This document shows positions 16,491 through 25,396 of a stretch of DNA of 64,000 nt, piece by piece (position 1 is the stretch's first letter; each line of letters starts with the position of its first letter). The stretch spans positions 1-64,000 of the forward strand of contig NZ_LZLE01000325.1 in NCBI RefSeq assembly GCF_001673155.1, in the 5' to 3' direction. A program made the position numbers and the translations under genes. This stretch comes from Mycobacterium sp. 1423905.2 (GTDB lineage Bacteria > Actinomycetota > Actinomycetes > Mycobacteriales > Mycobacteriaceae). Below the pieces are notes generated by a model, which saw nothing but the letters and a program-made list of their open reading frames with translations, did not search any database and was not told the origin of the DNA.

Positions 16491-16832
16491 GTGAGCGGGC
16501 ATGTCGAGGTGGACCCGGCGTTGTGGGAGGAATTCCACCGCGTGGTGAACATGTCGTCGCGTGAGCTCTCCGAGTGGCTGCGCACCCGATCTGCCGACGA
16601 GGACGCCGAAGAACTACCCGATCGGGCCGGGACGAAGACTGGGCGAGGCGTGTTGAAGGTCCTGCAGAAGCGGCGCGTCGACCTCGACGAGGAAGACGAG
16701 CGGATCATGCGCAAGGTCGTCGACCGTGTTCACGCCGAACGCAGCGACGAAATGGAAGCGACCGCCGGATCCGAGGACTGGCGGCACCGGTTGATGACCC
16801 TGGGTCACGACCCGCTGAAGGGGACCCGCTGA
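16491..16832 (+). CDS. DUF3140 family protein
   Basis: A 113-residue soluble protein. WEEFHRVVNMSSRELSEWLR at about 10-30, the middle TGRGVLKVLQKRR and C-terminal DEERIMRKVVDRVHAER plus DWRHRLMTLGHDPLK are the hallmarks of DUF3140, a small basic-acidic protein of actinobacteria without known function, sometimes proposed to bind DNA. GTG at 16491 follows GGAGGG. A very short gene follows 28 bases downstream and the two may be co-transcribed. Confidence 0.8.
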   Translation: MSGHVEVDPALWEEFHRVVNMSSRELSEWLRTRSADEDAEELPDRAGTKTGRGVLKVLQKRRVDLDEEDERIMRKVVDRVHAERSDEMEATAGSEDWRHRLMTLGHDPLKGTR

Positions 16833-16860
16833 GGAACCCGCATCCGAGAAAGGGAACGTG

Positions 16861-17031
16861 ATGGAACGCGGAAACTCGAAGTTGAATCCCCGTGTGGACG
16901 ATGAACTCAAGCACGAACTGGAAGGCACCCTGCGGGGAAACCGGTCCAGCCGCGCCGAGGAGTGGCGCGACCCGGAGCCGCCGGCCGACGACGATCCCGA
17001 CGTTCCGACCGCCGGCCCGACGCTGCGGTGA
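16861..17031 (+). CDS. Small hydrophilic protein of unknown function
   Basis: A 56-residue frame starting with ATG at 16861, nine bases after an AGAAAGGGA ribosome site. The sequence is rich in Glu, Asp, Arg and Pro (LNPRVDDELKHELEGTLRGN at residues 8-27, then a DPEPPADDDPD tail), with no membrane segment and no cysteine. The first half could form one amphipathic helix. It follows the DUF3140 gene closely and is probably translated from the same message. I know no function. Confidence 0.65.
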   Translation: MERGNSKLNPRVDDELKHELEGTLRGNRSSRAEEWRDPEPPADDDPDVPTAGPTLR

Positions 17032-17114
17032 TCGTTGAGGGCAGCTTTCGCGGCGTTGATTCGACACCGCTATAGGTTTTAGGCGCGGCCCCGCCCGGGG
17101 TTAACTTGGTAGTA

Positions 17115-17555
17115 ATGGCCGTCCAAGCGTCCCGCGAGATCGTCATTGAAGCGCCTCCTGAGGTCATAGTGGAGGCGCTGGCCGACATGGACGCGGTGCC
17201 GTCGTGGTCGTCGGTGCACAAGAAATGCCAGGTTATCGACACCCATCCCGATGGACGTCCGTTCCACGTCAAAGTCACCATCAAAGTCACCGGCATCGTG
17301 GACACGGAATTGGTCGAATACCACTGGGGACCGGACTGGGTGGTCTGGGATGCGCGCAAAACCGCCCAGCAACGCGGCCAGCACGGCGAATACAACTTGA
17401 TCCGAGAAGGTGACGACAAGACCCGGGTGCGATTCACCCTGACCGTCGAGCCGAATGCCCCGCTGCCCGAATTCTGGGTCAACCGGGCCCGCAAAAAGAT
17501 CCTCGACGCGGCCACCGAAGGATTACGCCGGCGCGTGCTGGGACCGGCTAGTTAG
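17115..17555 (+). CDS. SRPBCC family protein (Rv0857 type)
   Basis: About 146 residues, the third Bet v1-like protein of this block and the nearest paralogue of the one at 15980 (shared EYHWGPDWV, WDARKTAQQ, LDAATEGLRRRV). ATG at 17115 is the likely start. The fold predicts a hydrophobic pocket; ligand unknown. The last eight bases overlap the end of the convergent dapC gene. Upstream (17032-17114) holds its promoter region, in which no clear -10/-35 pair could be assigned. Confidence 0.85.
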   Translation: MAVQASREIVIEAPPEVIVEALADMDAVPSWSSVHKKCQVIDTHPDGRPFHVKVTIKVTGIVDTELVEYHWGPDWVVWDARKTAQQRGQHGEYNLIREGDDKTRVRFTLTVEPNAPLPEFWVNRARKKILDAATEGLRRRVLGPAS

Positions 17556-18723
17556 CGCCTGGCAGCAGACTCAATCGCCGGATCGCCTCGTCGAGGGTGC
17601 CTTCGCGCTTACAGAAAGTGAAGCGCACCAAGTGATTCAGTGAGGATGACTGCTGGGCCGAGGCAGCGCAGAACGCCGACATCGGGATGGCGGCCACGCC
17701 CACCTGCTCGGGCAGCATTGCGCAGAACGCGGTCCCGTCGTCATAACCCAGCGGACGCGGATCGGCGCACAGGAAATAAGTGCCGTGGCTGTCGTGAACC
17801 GCGAAGCCGATGTCGGTTAATCCCGCCGCCAGTCGGTCGCGTCGCCGCTCAAACGTGTTGCGCAGTTCGGCCACCCAGGCGTCCTGCGTCTCCAGGGCAA
17901 GCGCCACTGCCGGCTGAAACGGTGCACCGCCCACGTAGCTGAGGTATTGCTTGGCGGCACGCAGGCCGGTGATGAGATGCGCCGGCCCGCAAGCCCATCC
18001 GATCTTCCAGCCGGTGCAGTTGAACATCTTGGCCGCACTGGAGATGGTCACCGTGCGCTCAGCCATGCCCGGGAAGCCGGCCAGCGGCTGGTGACGGTAG
18101 CCGTCGTAGACCAAGTGTTCGTAGACCTCGTCGGTGATTACCAGCAGGTCTGTGGCCACCGCGATCTCGGCGATGGCCGCCAACTCGGTGGCGCTCAACA
18201 CCGCGCCCGTCGGGTTGTGTGGTGTGTTGACGATCAGCATGTGGGTCTGCGGTGTCACCGCGCGGCGCAGGGCATCGGCGTCCAGAGCGAAGCCACGCCC
18301 GTGCGGAACCAGCGGTACGGTCACCCGCTTTGCGCCGGCCATGGCGACCACCGGTGAGTAGGAGTCGTAGAACGGCTCGATCAGCACCACCTCAGAGCCC
18401 GGTTCCACCAAGCCGATCACCGCCGCGGCGATCGCCTCGGTGGCGCCGACGGTCACCAGCACTTCGGTCTCGGGGTCGTACTCGATGCCGAATTTGCGTC
18501 GGCGTTGGGCGGCGATGGCATGGCGCAGCGGCGCGATGCCCAGACCCGGCGGGTATTGGTTGACGCCGTCGGCGATGGCTTCCTGGGCCGCCGCGAGCAT
18601 CGCCGGAGGTCCGTCCTCGTCGGGAAAGCCCTGTCCCAGGTTGACCGCGCCGATGCGGGCGGCCAACGCCGACATCTCGGCGAAGATCGTGGTCGCGTAG
18701 GGCTGCAGGCGCGACACCGTCAT
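17548..18723 (-). CDS. dapC: N-succinyldiaminopimelate aminotransferase
   Basis: A 391-residue class I/II PLP aminotransferase, matching Rv0858c, which transfers an amino group to N-succinyl-2-amino-6-ketopimelate in lysine and peptidoglycan precursor synthesis. NLGQGFPDEDGPP at about 28-40, VTVGATEAIAAA, NTPHNPTGAVL and TDEVYEHLVYDG are family motifs. The PLP Lys lies in SSAAKMFNCTGWKIGW and the carboxylate-binding Arg in LVRFTFCKREG. Related enzymes also take methionine or kynurenine, so specificity rests on synteny. Cytoplasmic; it converges on the Rv0857-like gene with an eight-base overlap. Confidence 0.93.
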   Translation of the reverse strand: MTVSRLQPYATTIFAEMSALAARIGAVNLGQGFPDEDGPPAMLAAAQEAIADGVNQYPPGLGIAPLRHAIAAQRRRKFGIEYDPETEVLVTVGATEAIAAAVIGLVEPGSEVVLIEPFYDSYSPVVAMAGAKRVTVPLVPHGRGFALDADALRRAVTPQTHMLIVNTPHNPTGAVLSATELAAIAEIAVATDLLVITDEVYEHLVYDGYRHQPLAGFPGMAERTVTISSAAKMFNCTGWKIGWACGPAHLITGLRAAKQYLSYVGGAPFQPAVALALETQDAWVAELRNTFERRRDRLAAGLTDIGFAVHDSHGTYFLCADPRPLGYDDGTAFCAMLPEQVGVAAIPMSAFCAASAQQSSSLNHLVRFTFCKREGTLDEAIRRLSLLPGAN

Positions 18724-18787
18724 GTCGGTCGAGCTTACGACGTGGTCACGTTGGTCACAGCTGCCTCTCCGGGTGACGGCGCCCTTT

Positions 18788-18855
18788 TGCGCACCTCACA
18801 GCGACAATTTCGGCAGTCGACTGCCGAACTGAGGATTGTCGCGCTGAGGCGCGCA
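18788..18855. repeat. Nested palindromic element upstream of fadA
   Basis: The core TTCGGCAGTCGACTGCCGAA (18809-18828) is a perfect 20-bp palindrome. It is flanked by GCGACAAT (18801-18808) and ATTGTCGC (18835-18842), and then by TGCGCACCTCA (18788-18798) and TGAGGCGCGCA (18845-18855), which pair with one mismatch. A related arrangement occurs at 47686-47757 and a single arm at 40766-40789. It is probably a dispersed mycobacterial palindromic repeat. It lies in the 308-bp space between dapC and fadA, which otherwise holds only the fadA leader. Confidence 0.7.
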
Positions 18856-19031
18856 CACCGGGTGCCCATCCGATTGGAGGCTGGTGTGGCTGATGAGGCA
18901 GATGCGGCTTGCGGGAGAGCTGCCGCCCACGGCCCAACCAACAGGTTGGCCGGGGATCCTGTTAGGGTGCGGGTACCGGACCTACCCTTGAATACGGATC
19001 CGAACCCCACATTTGTGAACAGGAAATAGAC

Positions 19032-20243
19032 ATGTCCGAAGAAGCCTTTGTCTACGAGGCCATCCGTACCCCCCGTGGCAAGCAACGCAACGGTTCGCTG
19101 AACGAGGTCAAGCCCTTGAGCCTGGTCGTCGGCCTGATCGAGGAATTGCGCAAGCGTTTTCCCGACCTGGACGAGAACCTGATCAGCGACGTCATCCTGG
19201 GTGTCGTGTCGCCGGTCGGTGACCAGGGCGGCGACATTGCCCGTGCCGCGGTGCTGGCAGCCGGTATGCCTGACACCGTCGGCGGTGTTCAACTCAACCG
19301 CTTCTGCGCCTCCGGGCTCGAGGCTGTCAACACCGCCGCGCAGAAGGTGCGCTCGGGCTGGGACGACCTGGTGCTCGCGGGCGGCGTGGAGTCGATGAGC
19401 CGGGTGCCGATGGGCTCCGACGGTGGCGCGATGGCGCTGGACCCGGCCACCAACTACGACGTCGGCTTCGTGCCTCAGGGCATCGGCGCTGACCTGATCG
19501 CCACCATCGAGGGCTTCTCCCGTGAGGACGTCGACGCCTACGCGCTGCGCAGTCAGCAGAAGGCGGCCGAGGCATGGTCGGGTGGCTACTTCGCCAAGTC
19601 CGTCGTGCCGGTCCGCGACCAGAACGGTCTGCTGATCCTCGACCACGACGAGCACATGCGCCCCGACACCACCATGGAGGGTCTGGCCAAGCTGAAGCCG
19701 GCCTTCGAGGGCCTGGCCGCACTGGGCGGCTTCGACGACGTGGCGCTGCAGAAGTACCACTGGGTCGAGAAGGTCAACCACGTGCACACCGGCGGCAACA
19801 GCTCCGGCATCGTCGACGGTGCTGCGCTGGTGCTGATTGGCACCGAAGCGGCCGGCAAGTCGCAGGGTCTGACCCCGCGGGCGCGCATCGTGGCCACCGC
19901 CACCACCGGCGCCGAGCCCACGATCATGCTGACCGGCCCGACCCCGGCCACGCAGAAGGTGCTTGACCGCGCGGGTCTGACCGTCGACGACATCGACCTG
20001 TTCGAGCTCAACGAGGCCTTCGCTTCGGTGGTGCTGAAGTTCCAGAAGGACCTGAACATCCCCGACGAGAAGCTCAACGTCAACGGCGGCGCCATCGCGA
20101 TGGGCCACCCGCTGGGCGCCACCGGCGCGATGATCCTGGGCACCATGGTCGACGAGCTGGAGCGCCGCAACGCCCGACGCGCGGTGGTCACGCTGTGCAT
20201 CGGCGGCGGCATGGGCGTCGCCACGATCATCGAGAGGGTTTAA
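19032..20243 (+). CDS. fadA: Acetyl-CoA acyltransferase, beta subunit of the trifunctional enzyme
   Basis: A 403-residue thiolase that cleaves 3-ketoacyl-CoA in the last step of beta-oxidation. The nucleophile is Cys92 in [27 protein letters not shown] supplies the catalytic His, and the C-terminal CIGGGMG supplies the acid/base Cys. The M. tuberculosis homologue Rv0859 forms an alpha2-beta2 complex with FadB, and the length and residues agree. ATG at 19032 follows AGGAAA. The fadB ATG starts four bases after the stop region, so the subunits are made together. A palindromic repeat lies in the leader region. Confidence 0.96.
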   Translation: MSEEAFVYEAIRTPRGKQRNGSLNEVKPLSLVVGLIEELRKRFPDLDENLISDVILGVVSPVGDQGGDIARAAVLAAGMPDTVGGVQLNRFCASGLEAVNTAAQKVRSGWDDLVLAGGVESMSRVPMGSDGGAMALDPATNYDVGFVPQGIGADLIATIEGFSREDVDAYALRSQQKAAEAWSGGYFAKSVVPVRDQNGLLILDHDEHMRPDTTMEGLAKLKPAFEGLAALGGFDDVALQKYHWVEKVNHVHTGGNSSGIVDGAALVLIGTEAAGKSQGLTPRARIVATATTGAEPTIMLTGPTPATQKVLDRAGLTVDDIDLFELNEAFASVVLKFQKDLNIPDEKLNVNGGAIAMGHPLGATGAMILGTMVDELERRNARRAVVTLCIGGGMGVATIIERV

Positions 20244-20247
20244 GCGC

Positions 20248-22392
20248 ATGGCTGAGAACACCATTCAATGGGATAAGGACGACGACGGCATCGTCACGCT
20301 GACCTTGGACGACCCGTCCGGGTCGGCCAACGTGATGAACGACGCCTACATCGAGTCGATGGGCAAGGCGGTCGATCGCCTTGTCGCGGAAAAGGATTCG
20401 ATCACCGGCGTGGTCATCACCAGCGCGAAGAAAACCTTCTTCGCCGGTGGCGACGTGAAGAGCATGATCCAGATCGGTCCGGAAAACGCCGGTGAGGCTT
20501 TCGATCTGGTCGAGGACGTCAAGAAGCAGTTGCGCACTCTCGAGACGCTGGGCAAGCCGGTGGTGGCCGCCCTCAACGGCGCCGCGCTCGGCGGCGGCCT
20601 GGAGATCGCGCTGGCCTGTCATCACCGCATCGCCGCCGACGTCAAGGGCTCGCAGTTCGGCTTCCCCGAGGCGACTTTGGGCTTGCTGCCCGGCGCGGGT
20701 GGTGTCACCCGTACGGTGCGCATGTTCGGTATCCAGAACGCGTTCGTCAACATCCTGTCGCAGGGGACGCGCTTCAAGCCGGCCAAGGCCAAGGAGCTCG
20801 GCCTGATCGACGAGCTGCTGCCCACGGTCGAGGAGTTAGTGCCCGCTGCCAAGGAGTGGATCAAGGCCAATCCGGACGCGCACGAGCAGCCGTGGGACAA
20901 GAAGGGCTACAAGATGCCCGGCGGCACTCCGTCCTCGCCCGGGCTGGCGTCCATCCTGCCGTCGTTCCCGTCGCTGCTGCGCAAGCAGATCAAGGGCGCG
21001 CCAATGCCGGCGCCGAAGGCCATCCTGGCCGCCGCGGTCGAGGGTGCGCAGGTCGACTTCGACACGGCCAGCCGCATCGAGAGCCGCTACTTCACTCAGC
21101 TGGTCACCGGTCAGGTCGCCAAGAACATGATTCAGGCGTTCTTCTTCGACCTGCAGGCCATCAATTCCGGTGCATCGCGTCCGGACGGAATCGGCAAGAC
21201 CCCGATCAACAAGATCGGTGTGTTGGGCGCCGGCATGATGGGCGCCGGGATCGCCTACGTGTCGGCTAAGGCCGGCTACGACGTGGTGCTCAAGGACGTC
21301 AGCATCGAGGCCGCGCAGAAGGGGAAGGGCTACTCCGAGAAGCTGGAGGCCAAGGCGCTGGAGCGCGGCCGCACCACCGAGGAGAAGTCAAAAGCGCTGC
21401 TGGACAAGATCACTCCAACGGCTGACGCCTCGGACTTTGCCGGCGTCGACTTCGTGATCGAGGCGGTGTTCGAGAGCCAGGACCTCAAGCACAAGGTGTT
21501 CCAGGAGATCGAGGACATCGTCGAACCCAACGCGGTGCTCGGCTCCAACACCTCGACGCTTCCGATCACCGGTCTGGCGAGCGGCGTCAAGCGCCAAGAG
21601 GACTTCATCGGCATCCACTTCTTCTCACCGGTGGACAAGATGCCTCTGGTCGAGATCATTAAGGGCGAGAAGACATCTGACGAGGCGCTGGCCCGGGTGT
21701 TCGACTACACCCTGGCGATCGGCAAGACCCCGATCGTGGTCAACGACAGCCGCGGCTTCTTCACCTCCCGGGTGATCGGCACCTTCGTCAACGAGGCCCT
21801 GGCGATGCTGGGCGAGGGCGTGGAACCGGCTTCCATCGAGCAGGCCGGTTCGCAGGCCGGTTATCCGGCCCCGCCGCTGCAGCTGTCCGACGAGCTCAAC
21901 CTCGAGCTCATGCACAAGATCGCCGTCGCCACCCGCAAGGGCGTCGAGGACGCCGGCGGCACCTACGAGCCGCACCCGGCCGAGGCCGTCGTGGAGAAGA
22001 TGATCGAACTAGGACGGTCTGGACGGCTCAAGGGCGCCGGCTTCTACGAATATCCCGACGGCAAGCGGTCCGGGTTGTGGCCGGGTCTGCATGAGACGTT
22101 CAAGTCGGGCACCTCGACGCCGCCGCTGCAGGACATGATCGATCGGATGCTGTTCGCCGAGGCGCTGGAGACGCAAAAGTGTCTCGACGAAGGCGTGTTG
22201 ACCTCGACCGCCGACGCCAACATCGGGTCCATCATGGGCATCGGTTTCCCGCCGTGGACCGGTGGTAGCGCGCAGTACATCGTCGGCTACGAGGGCCCGG
22301 CCGGCATCGGCAAGGAAGCATTCGTCGCCCGGGCCAAGGAACTGGCCCAGAAGTACGGCGACCGGTTCCTGCCCCCGGACTCGCTGACCTAG
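20248..22392 (+). CDS. fadB: 3-hydroxyacyl-CoA dehydrogenase / enoyl-CoA hydratase, alpha subunit of the trifunctional enzyme
   Basis: A 714-residue fusion carrying two steps of beta-oxidation. The N-terminal crotonase domain (about 1-190) has catalytic Glu119 (GGGLEIALA) and Glu141 (FPEATLGLLPGAGG). The NAD-binding domain begins near residue 327 with IGVLGAGMMGAGIAYVSA, and the dehydrogenase catalytic His lies in GIHFFSPVDKMPLVE. The two C-terminal helical domains (RVIGTFVNEALAML and the region after 620) complete the fold. Partner of FadA. A strong hairpin follows the stop at 22406-22443. Confidence 0.96.
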   Translation: MAENTIQWDKDDDGIVTLTLDDPSGSANVMNDAYIESMGKAVDRLVAEKDSITGVVITSAKKTFFAGGDVKSMIQIGPENAGEAFDLVEDVKKQLRTLETLGKPVVAALNGAALGGGLEIALACHHRIAADVKGSQFGFPEATLGLLPGAGGVTRTVRMFGIQNAFVNILSQGTRFKPAKAKELGLIDELLPTVEELVPAAKEWIKANPDAHEQPWDKKGYKMPGGTPSSPGLASILPSFPSLLRKQIKGAPMPAPKAILAAAVEGAQVDFDTASRIESRYFTQLVTGQVAKNMIQAFFFDLQAINSGASRPDGIGKTPINKIGVLGAGMMGAGIAYVSAKAGYDVVLKDVSIEAAQKGKGYSEKLEAKALERGRTTEEKSKALLDKITPTADASDFAGVDFVIEAVFESQDLKHKVFQEIEDIVEPNAVLGSNTSTLPITGLASGVKRQEDFIGIHFFSPVDKMPLVEIIKGEKTSDEALARVFDYTLAIGKTPIVVNDSRGFFTSRVIGTFVNEALAMLGEGVEPASIEQAGSQAGYPAPPLQLSDELNLELMHKIAVATRKGVEDAGGTYEPHPAEAVVEKMIELGRSGRLKGAGFYEYPDGKRSGLWPGLHETFKSGTSTPPLQDMIDRMLFAEALETQKCLDEGVLTSTADANIGSIMGIGFPPWTGGSAQYIVGYEGPAGIGKEAFVARAKELAQKYGDRFLPPDSLT

Positions 22393-22405
22393 TCGCGAGC
22401 AAGCA

Positions 22406-22443
22406 CGAAAGCCCCCGAAACGACGTTGTTTCGGGGGCTTTCG
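22406..22443. terminator. Bidirectional hairpin terminator after fadB
   Basis: A perfect 16-bp stem, with arms at 22406-22421 and 22428-22443, closes a six-base loop (GACGTT). The stem contains GCCCCC/GGGGGC and begins with GAAA pairing with TTTC. It lies between the stops of fadB and the convergent FAD monooxygenase and can serve both. No long U-tract follows, as is usual in mycobacteria. Confidence 0.88.
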
Positions 22444-22450
22444 GCTTTCG

Positions 22451-23659
22451 CTAGTTGGCGGCCATGGCCTCGTAGTCCACGAACCGCATCTGGTCGAACA
22501 CGTGCACACCTGCGGTATTGGCCTGCGCCATCGCTCGACCGACGGTGCCCGGCAAGGCCGAAATCAGTTGTGCCCCACGGGTGAGCGCCCAGACACCGGT
22601 GGCGGTCTTCGGCACCAGACGCTTGGCCATGGTGCGGGCCACGGCGCGGCTGTTGCGCACCGGCTCGGTGAGTTGGCGTTCGTAGGCGGCGAACGCCCGC
22701 GGGTAATCTCCCCGTGCCCGCGCCAGTTCACCGGCCAAGACATACGCGCCGAACACCGACAGGCTGGTACTGCCGCCGACTGCCGGTCCCGGGCAATATC
22801 CGGCGTCGCCTACCAACGTGACCCGGCCCTTCGACCAGGTGTCGAGCTGCAGTTGGGTAACCGAATCGAAATAGAACGCCGGAGTGTGGTCGAGCTCGTC
22901 GAGCCAGAGGTCTACCTGCGGGTGCATCCCGGCAACGGCTTGGCGGAGCAATTCCTTCTGGCGCTTGACATCCCGATAGTGGTAGTCGAGTTGGGGGCTG
23001 CGGAACAGGCACACCACCCGCGCGTCGTCCAGTGGTGCGGCCGTGTAAATCATCACCATCCGGCCGGCGCCGAGATGACCGGACGACTCTCCCTCGCGCG
23101 CAAGCGATTTGGGAACCGACAATACGGCCAGATGGCCGCCCAGGAACTCGGTGTGGCCGGCGTCTGGGCCGAAAACCAGCCGTCGCACGTTCGAATGCAG
23201 GCCGTCGGCGCCCACCACGACATCGAAAGTGCGGGGCGCGGCATGCTCGAAACGCACGTCGCCGTCGGGGGAGATCGCGGTGATCGAGTCACCGAATAGG
23301 TACTCGGCATGACCGCGGCTTGCCTCGTAGTAGGCCTCGCTGAGGTCGTCGCGCATGATCTCGACATGCCGGCTCGACATGGCTCCAAGGAGTTTGGTGA
23401 GGTCGACGTGGACGGGTCGGCGGGCGCCTTGCCGATGGACGGTCAACTTGGTCGTCCCAGTGGCCAGCGCTTCAATCCGCGACAGCAGACCCATCTTCTC
23501 CGAGATCTCCATGGCCGGCCGAAACAGATCGACGGCGTGCCCGCCGGTCTTGCGCAACTGCGGTGCGCGTTCGACGACGGTGACCTCAAAGCCATAGCGA
23601 GCCAGCCAATAAGCCAGTACCGGACCGGAGATACTGGCGCCGGAGATCAGGATGCGCAT
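22451..23659 (-). CDS. FAD-dependent monooxygenase (PheA/TetX-like)
   Basis: A 402-residue group A flavoprotein monooxygenase. The N-terminal Rossmann motif is ILISGASISGPVLAYWLARY with the FAD ribose-binding Glu in VTVVERAP. The DG motif VVGADGLHSNVR is near residue 150-165 and the GD motif LVGDAGYCPGPAVGG near 275. Such enzymes hydroxylate aromatics or inactivate drugs such as tetracyclines and rifamycins. ATG at 23659 follows AGGAG. It is divergent from a TetR gene with a long inverted repeat between them, a usual layout for inducible detoxification. It has no counterpart in the M. tuberculosis gene order between fadB and Rv0861c. Confidence 0.88.
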   Translation of the reverse strand: MRILISGASISGPVLAYWLARYGFEVTVVERAPQLRKTGGHAVDLFRPAMEISEKMGLLSRIEALATGTTKLTVHRQGARRPVHVDLTKLLGAMSSRHVEIMRDDLSEAYYEASRGHAEYLFGDSITAISPDGDVRFEHAAPRTFDVVVGADGLHSNVRRLVFGPDAGHTEFLGGHLAVLSVPKSLAREGESSGHLGAGRMVMIYTAAPLDDARVVCLFRSPQLDYHYRDVKRQKELLRQAVAGMHPQVDLWLDELDHTPAFYFDSVTQLQLDTWSKGRVTLVGDAGYCPGPAVGGSTSLSVFGAYVLAGELARARGDYPRAFAAYERQLTEPVRNSRAVARTMAKRLVPKTATGVWALTRGAQLISALPGTVGRAMAQANTAGVHVFDQMRFVDYEAMAAN

Positions 23660-23671
23660 GCTCAGCTCCTT

Positions 23672-23717
23672 ACTTAACGTTCGGTAAGCGTAACACGGTG
23701 CTTACCGATCGTTAAGT
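23672..23717. promoter_or_regulatory. TetR operator in the monooxygenase/TetR divergent region
   Basis: Two 18-bp arms, 23672-23689 and 23700-23717, are inverted copies with one mismatch and a ten-base spacer. Each arm holds TTAACG-like and CGGTAAG-like half sites, so each may bind a dimer. The arms lie 13 bases from the monooxygenase start and 17 bases from the TetR start, positions that would block both promoters. Confidence 0.8.
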
Positions 23718-23733
23718 CAGTTAAGCTGGCCGG

Positions 23734-24270
23734 GTGACCCGACCTCGGTCCGACACCCGGCAGCGCATCCAGGACGTGGCACGCGAGCTCTTCTTGCGCC
23801 AAGGCGTGCAACGAACGAGCTTGCAGGACATCGCCGATGAGCTCGGTATCACCAAGCCGGCGTTGTACTACCACTACACCTCGCGCGAGGACCTGGTGCG
23901 CAGCATCGTCGTACCGCTGATCGAGGACGGGGAGCGATTCGTCGCCGAACAGGAAAGCCACGGGTTTCGTTGCGTGCGTGAGTTGCTCGAGGGCTATTTC
24001 GACTTTCACTATCGGCACCGCCAAGACCTCATCCTGGTGTTGACCGAGTTGACGATGCTGGCCGACCTGGGCTTGATCGACACCGTGCTGGCCTGGCGCA
24101 CGCGGCTGGGCAACCTGGTGTTCGGTCCTAAACCGACCCTGGCCCAAGCCACCCGCGCGGTGCTCGCCTTCGGCGGCCTGCAGGACTGCTGCATGCAGTT
24201 CCCCGATGCGCCTCATGAGGAGTTACGCGAGCTGTCGGTGCAGGCCGCTCTGGCTGCATTGGGTGTCTAG
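23734..24270 (+). CDS. TetR family transcriptional regulator
   Basis: A 178-residue regulator with a canonical helix-turn-helix at about 9-55: IQDVARELFLRQGVQRTSLQ, then IADELGITKPALYYHYTSRE. The remaining 120 residues form the ligand-binding helices. GTG at 23734 is the only start consistent with the family N-terminus. The adjacent double-palindrome and divergent FAD monooxygenase strongly suggest that this protein represses both itself and the monooxygenase until an inducer, probably a substrate of the enzyme, binds. Confidence 0.92.
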   Translation: MTRPRSDTRQRIQDVARELFLRQGVQRTSLQDIADELGITKPALYYHYTSREDLVRSIVVPLIEDGERFVAEQESHGFRCVRELLEGYFDFHYRHRQDLILVLTELTMLADLGLIDTVLAWRTRLGNLVFGPKPTLAQATRAVLAFGGLQDCCMQFPDAPHEELRELSVQAALAALGV

Positions 24271-24291
24271 CCGCCCGGGTTAGAGTGCGCT

Positions 24292-25281
24292 ATGCGCTTC
24301 GGTCTTTTCATCCCCCAGGGTTGGCGAATGGATCTCGTCGGCATCGCACCCGAGCAACAGTGGACGGTGATGCGCGATCTGGCCACCTATGCCGACGGCA
24401 GCGCGTGGGATTCGCTGTGGGTGTACGACCACTTCCACACCGTGCCGGTGCCGACCGATCAAGCCACCCATGAGGCGTGGACGCTGATGGCGGCCTACGC
24501 GGCTACCACCACACGGATCAAACTCGGCCAGATGTGCACGGCGATGAGTTACCGCAATCCGGTGTATCTGGCCAAGGTCGCGGCTACCACCGACATCATC
24601 TCCGGCGGCCGGGTGCAGATGGGCATCGGTGGCGGTTGGTACGAACACGAGTGGCGCGCCTACGGTTACGGATTTCCGTCGGCGGGGGTGCGGTTGGGCC
24701 GGTTGGACGAGGGCGTGCAGATCTTGCGGGACGCATGGCGCGACGGCATGGTGAGCTTCGAGGGCAAGCACTACCAAGTAGACGGCGCCATCGTTGCGCC
24801 GAAGCCGCTGCAAGACAACGGGATCCCGCTGTGGATCGCCGGCGGCGGCGAAAAGGTGACGCTGCGAATCGCGGCGCGGTACGCCCAGTACACCAACTTC
24901 ACCGGAGAACCGGCGGGGTTCGCCCACAAATCCGAGGTGCTCGCGGAGCACTGCCGCGACGTGGGCACCGATTTCGGGGCGATCGTGCGCTCGGCGAACT
25001 TCACTGCGCTCGTCGGCACCTCGGATGCCGACGTCAAGGACCGTTTACAGCGGGTGCGGGACCGCATGGTCGGATACGTCCCTGAGTCGGTCGCGGATTC
25101 GATGATTGCCGGGGGCAGTGGACCCGACTCGGCGACCGGCACCACCGAGCAGATCATCGAGCGATTGGCGAAGGTGCGCGACCTCGGTTGCGAGTATGCG
25201 ATCTGCTACTTCCCCGAGGCGGCCTACGACCGGTCCGGTATCGAGCTCTTCGAACGCGAGGTCATTCCCGCGCTGAGCTAG
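24292..25281 (+). CDS. LLM-class F420-dependent oxidoreductase
   Basis: A 329-residue TIM-barrel protein of the luciferase-like superfamily. MRFGLFIPQG at the N-terminus, WDSLWVYDHFHT, TTTRIKLGQM and SGGRVQMGIGGGWYEHEW are the typical barrel-strand motifs, and IPLWIAGGGEKVTLRIAARY is the standard F420/FMN phosphate-binding segment. Mycobacteria mostly use F420 in this family, so hydride transfer with F420H2 is expected; the substrate is unknown. It begins 21 bases after the TetR stop on the same strand and may share its transcript. Confidence 0.87.
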   Translation: MRFGLFIPQGWRMDLVGIAPEQQWTVMRDLATYADGSAWDSLWVYDHFHTVPVPTDQATHEAWTLMAAYAATTTRIKLGQMCTAMSYRNPVYLAKVAATTDIISGGRVQMGIGGGWYEHEWRAYGYGFPSAGVRLGRLDEGVQILRDAWRDGMVSFEGKHYQVDGAIVAPKPLQDNGIPLWIAGGGEKVTLRIAARYAQYTNFTGEPAGFAHKSEVLAEHCRDVGTDFGAIVRSANFTALVGTSDADVKDRLQRVRDRMVGYVPESVADSMIAGGSGPDSATGTTEQIIERLAKVRDLGCEYAICYFPEAAYDRSGIELFEREVIPALS

Positions 25282-25285
25282 AGCT

Positions 25286-25380
25286 TGACACGTCGAGCGT
25301 GTGCTGTGGGCTTCGAACGTGTTGTGGGGGCGCGAATCTCGCGGGATCAGCGCCCTCGGCGCACACTCGGCGCCGTCGTG
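25286..25380. repeat. GC-rich imperfect inverted repeat after the LLM gene
   Basis: The intergenic space has nested, imperfect arms: CGTCGAGCGTGTGC near its left end pairs with GCGCACACTCGGCGCC near the right, and GGGGGCGC with GCGCCCTC inside. It lies between convergent stops and could act as a weak bidirectional terminator or be a dispersed palindromic repeat. Arm matching is incomplete. Confidence 0.45.
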
Positions 25381-25396
25381 GCACCCTCGATGCTGC

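Noticed and set aside
18505-19029. Long plus-strand open frame running from dapC into the fadA leader
   Set aside because: Mostly antisense to dapC; the part in the gap contains the palindromic repeat and has no start signals.
25286-25380. Possible member of the GCGACAAT palindrome family
   Set aside because: It lacks the GCGACAAT/ATTGTCGC words and its arms pair poorly, so it is listed only as a separate weak repeat.
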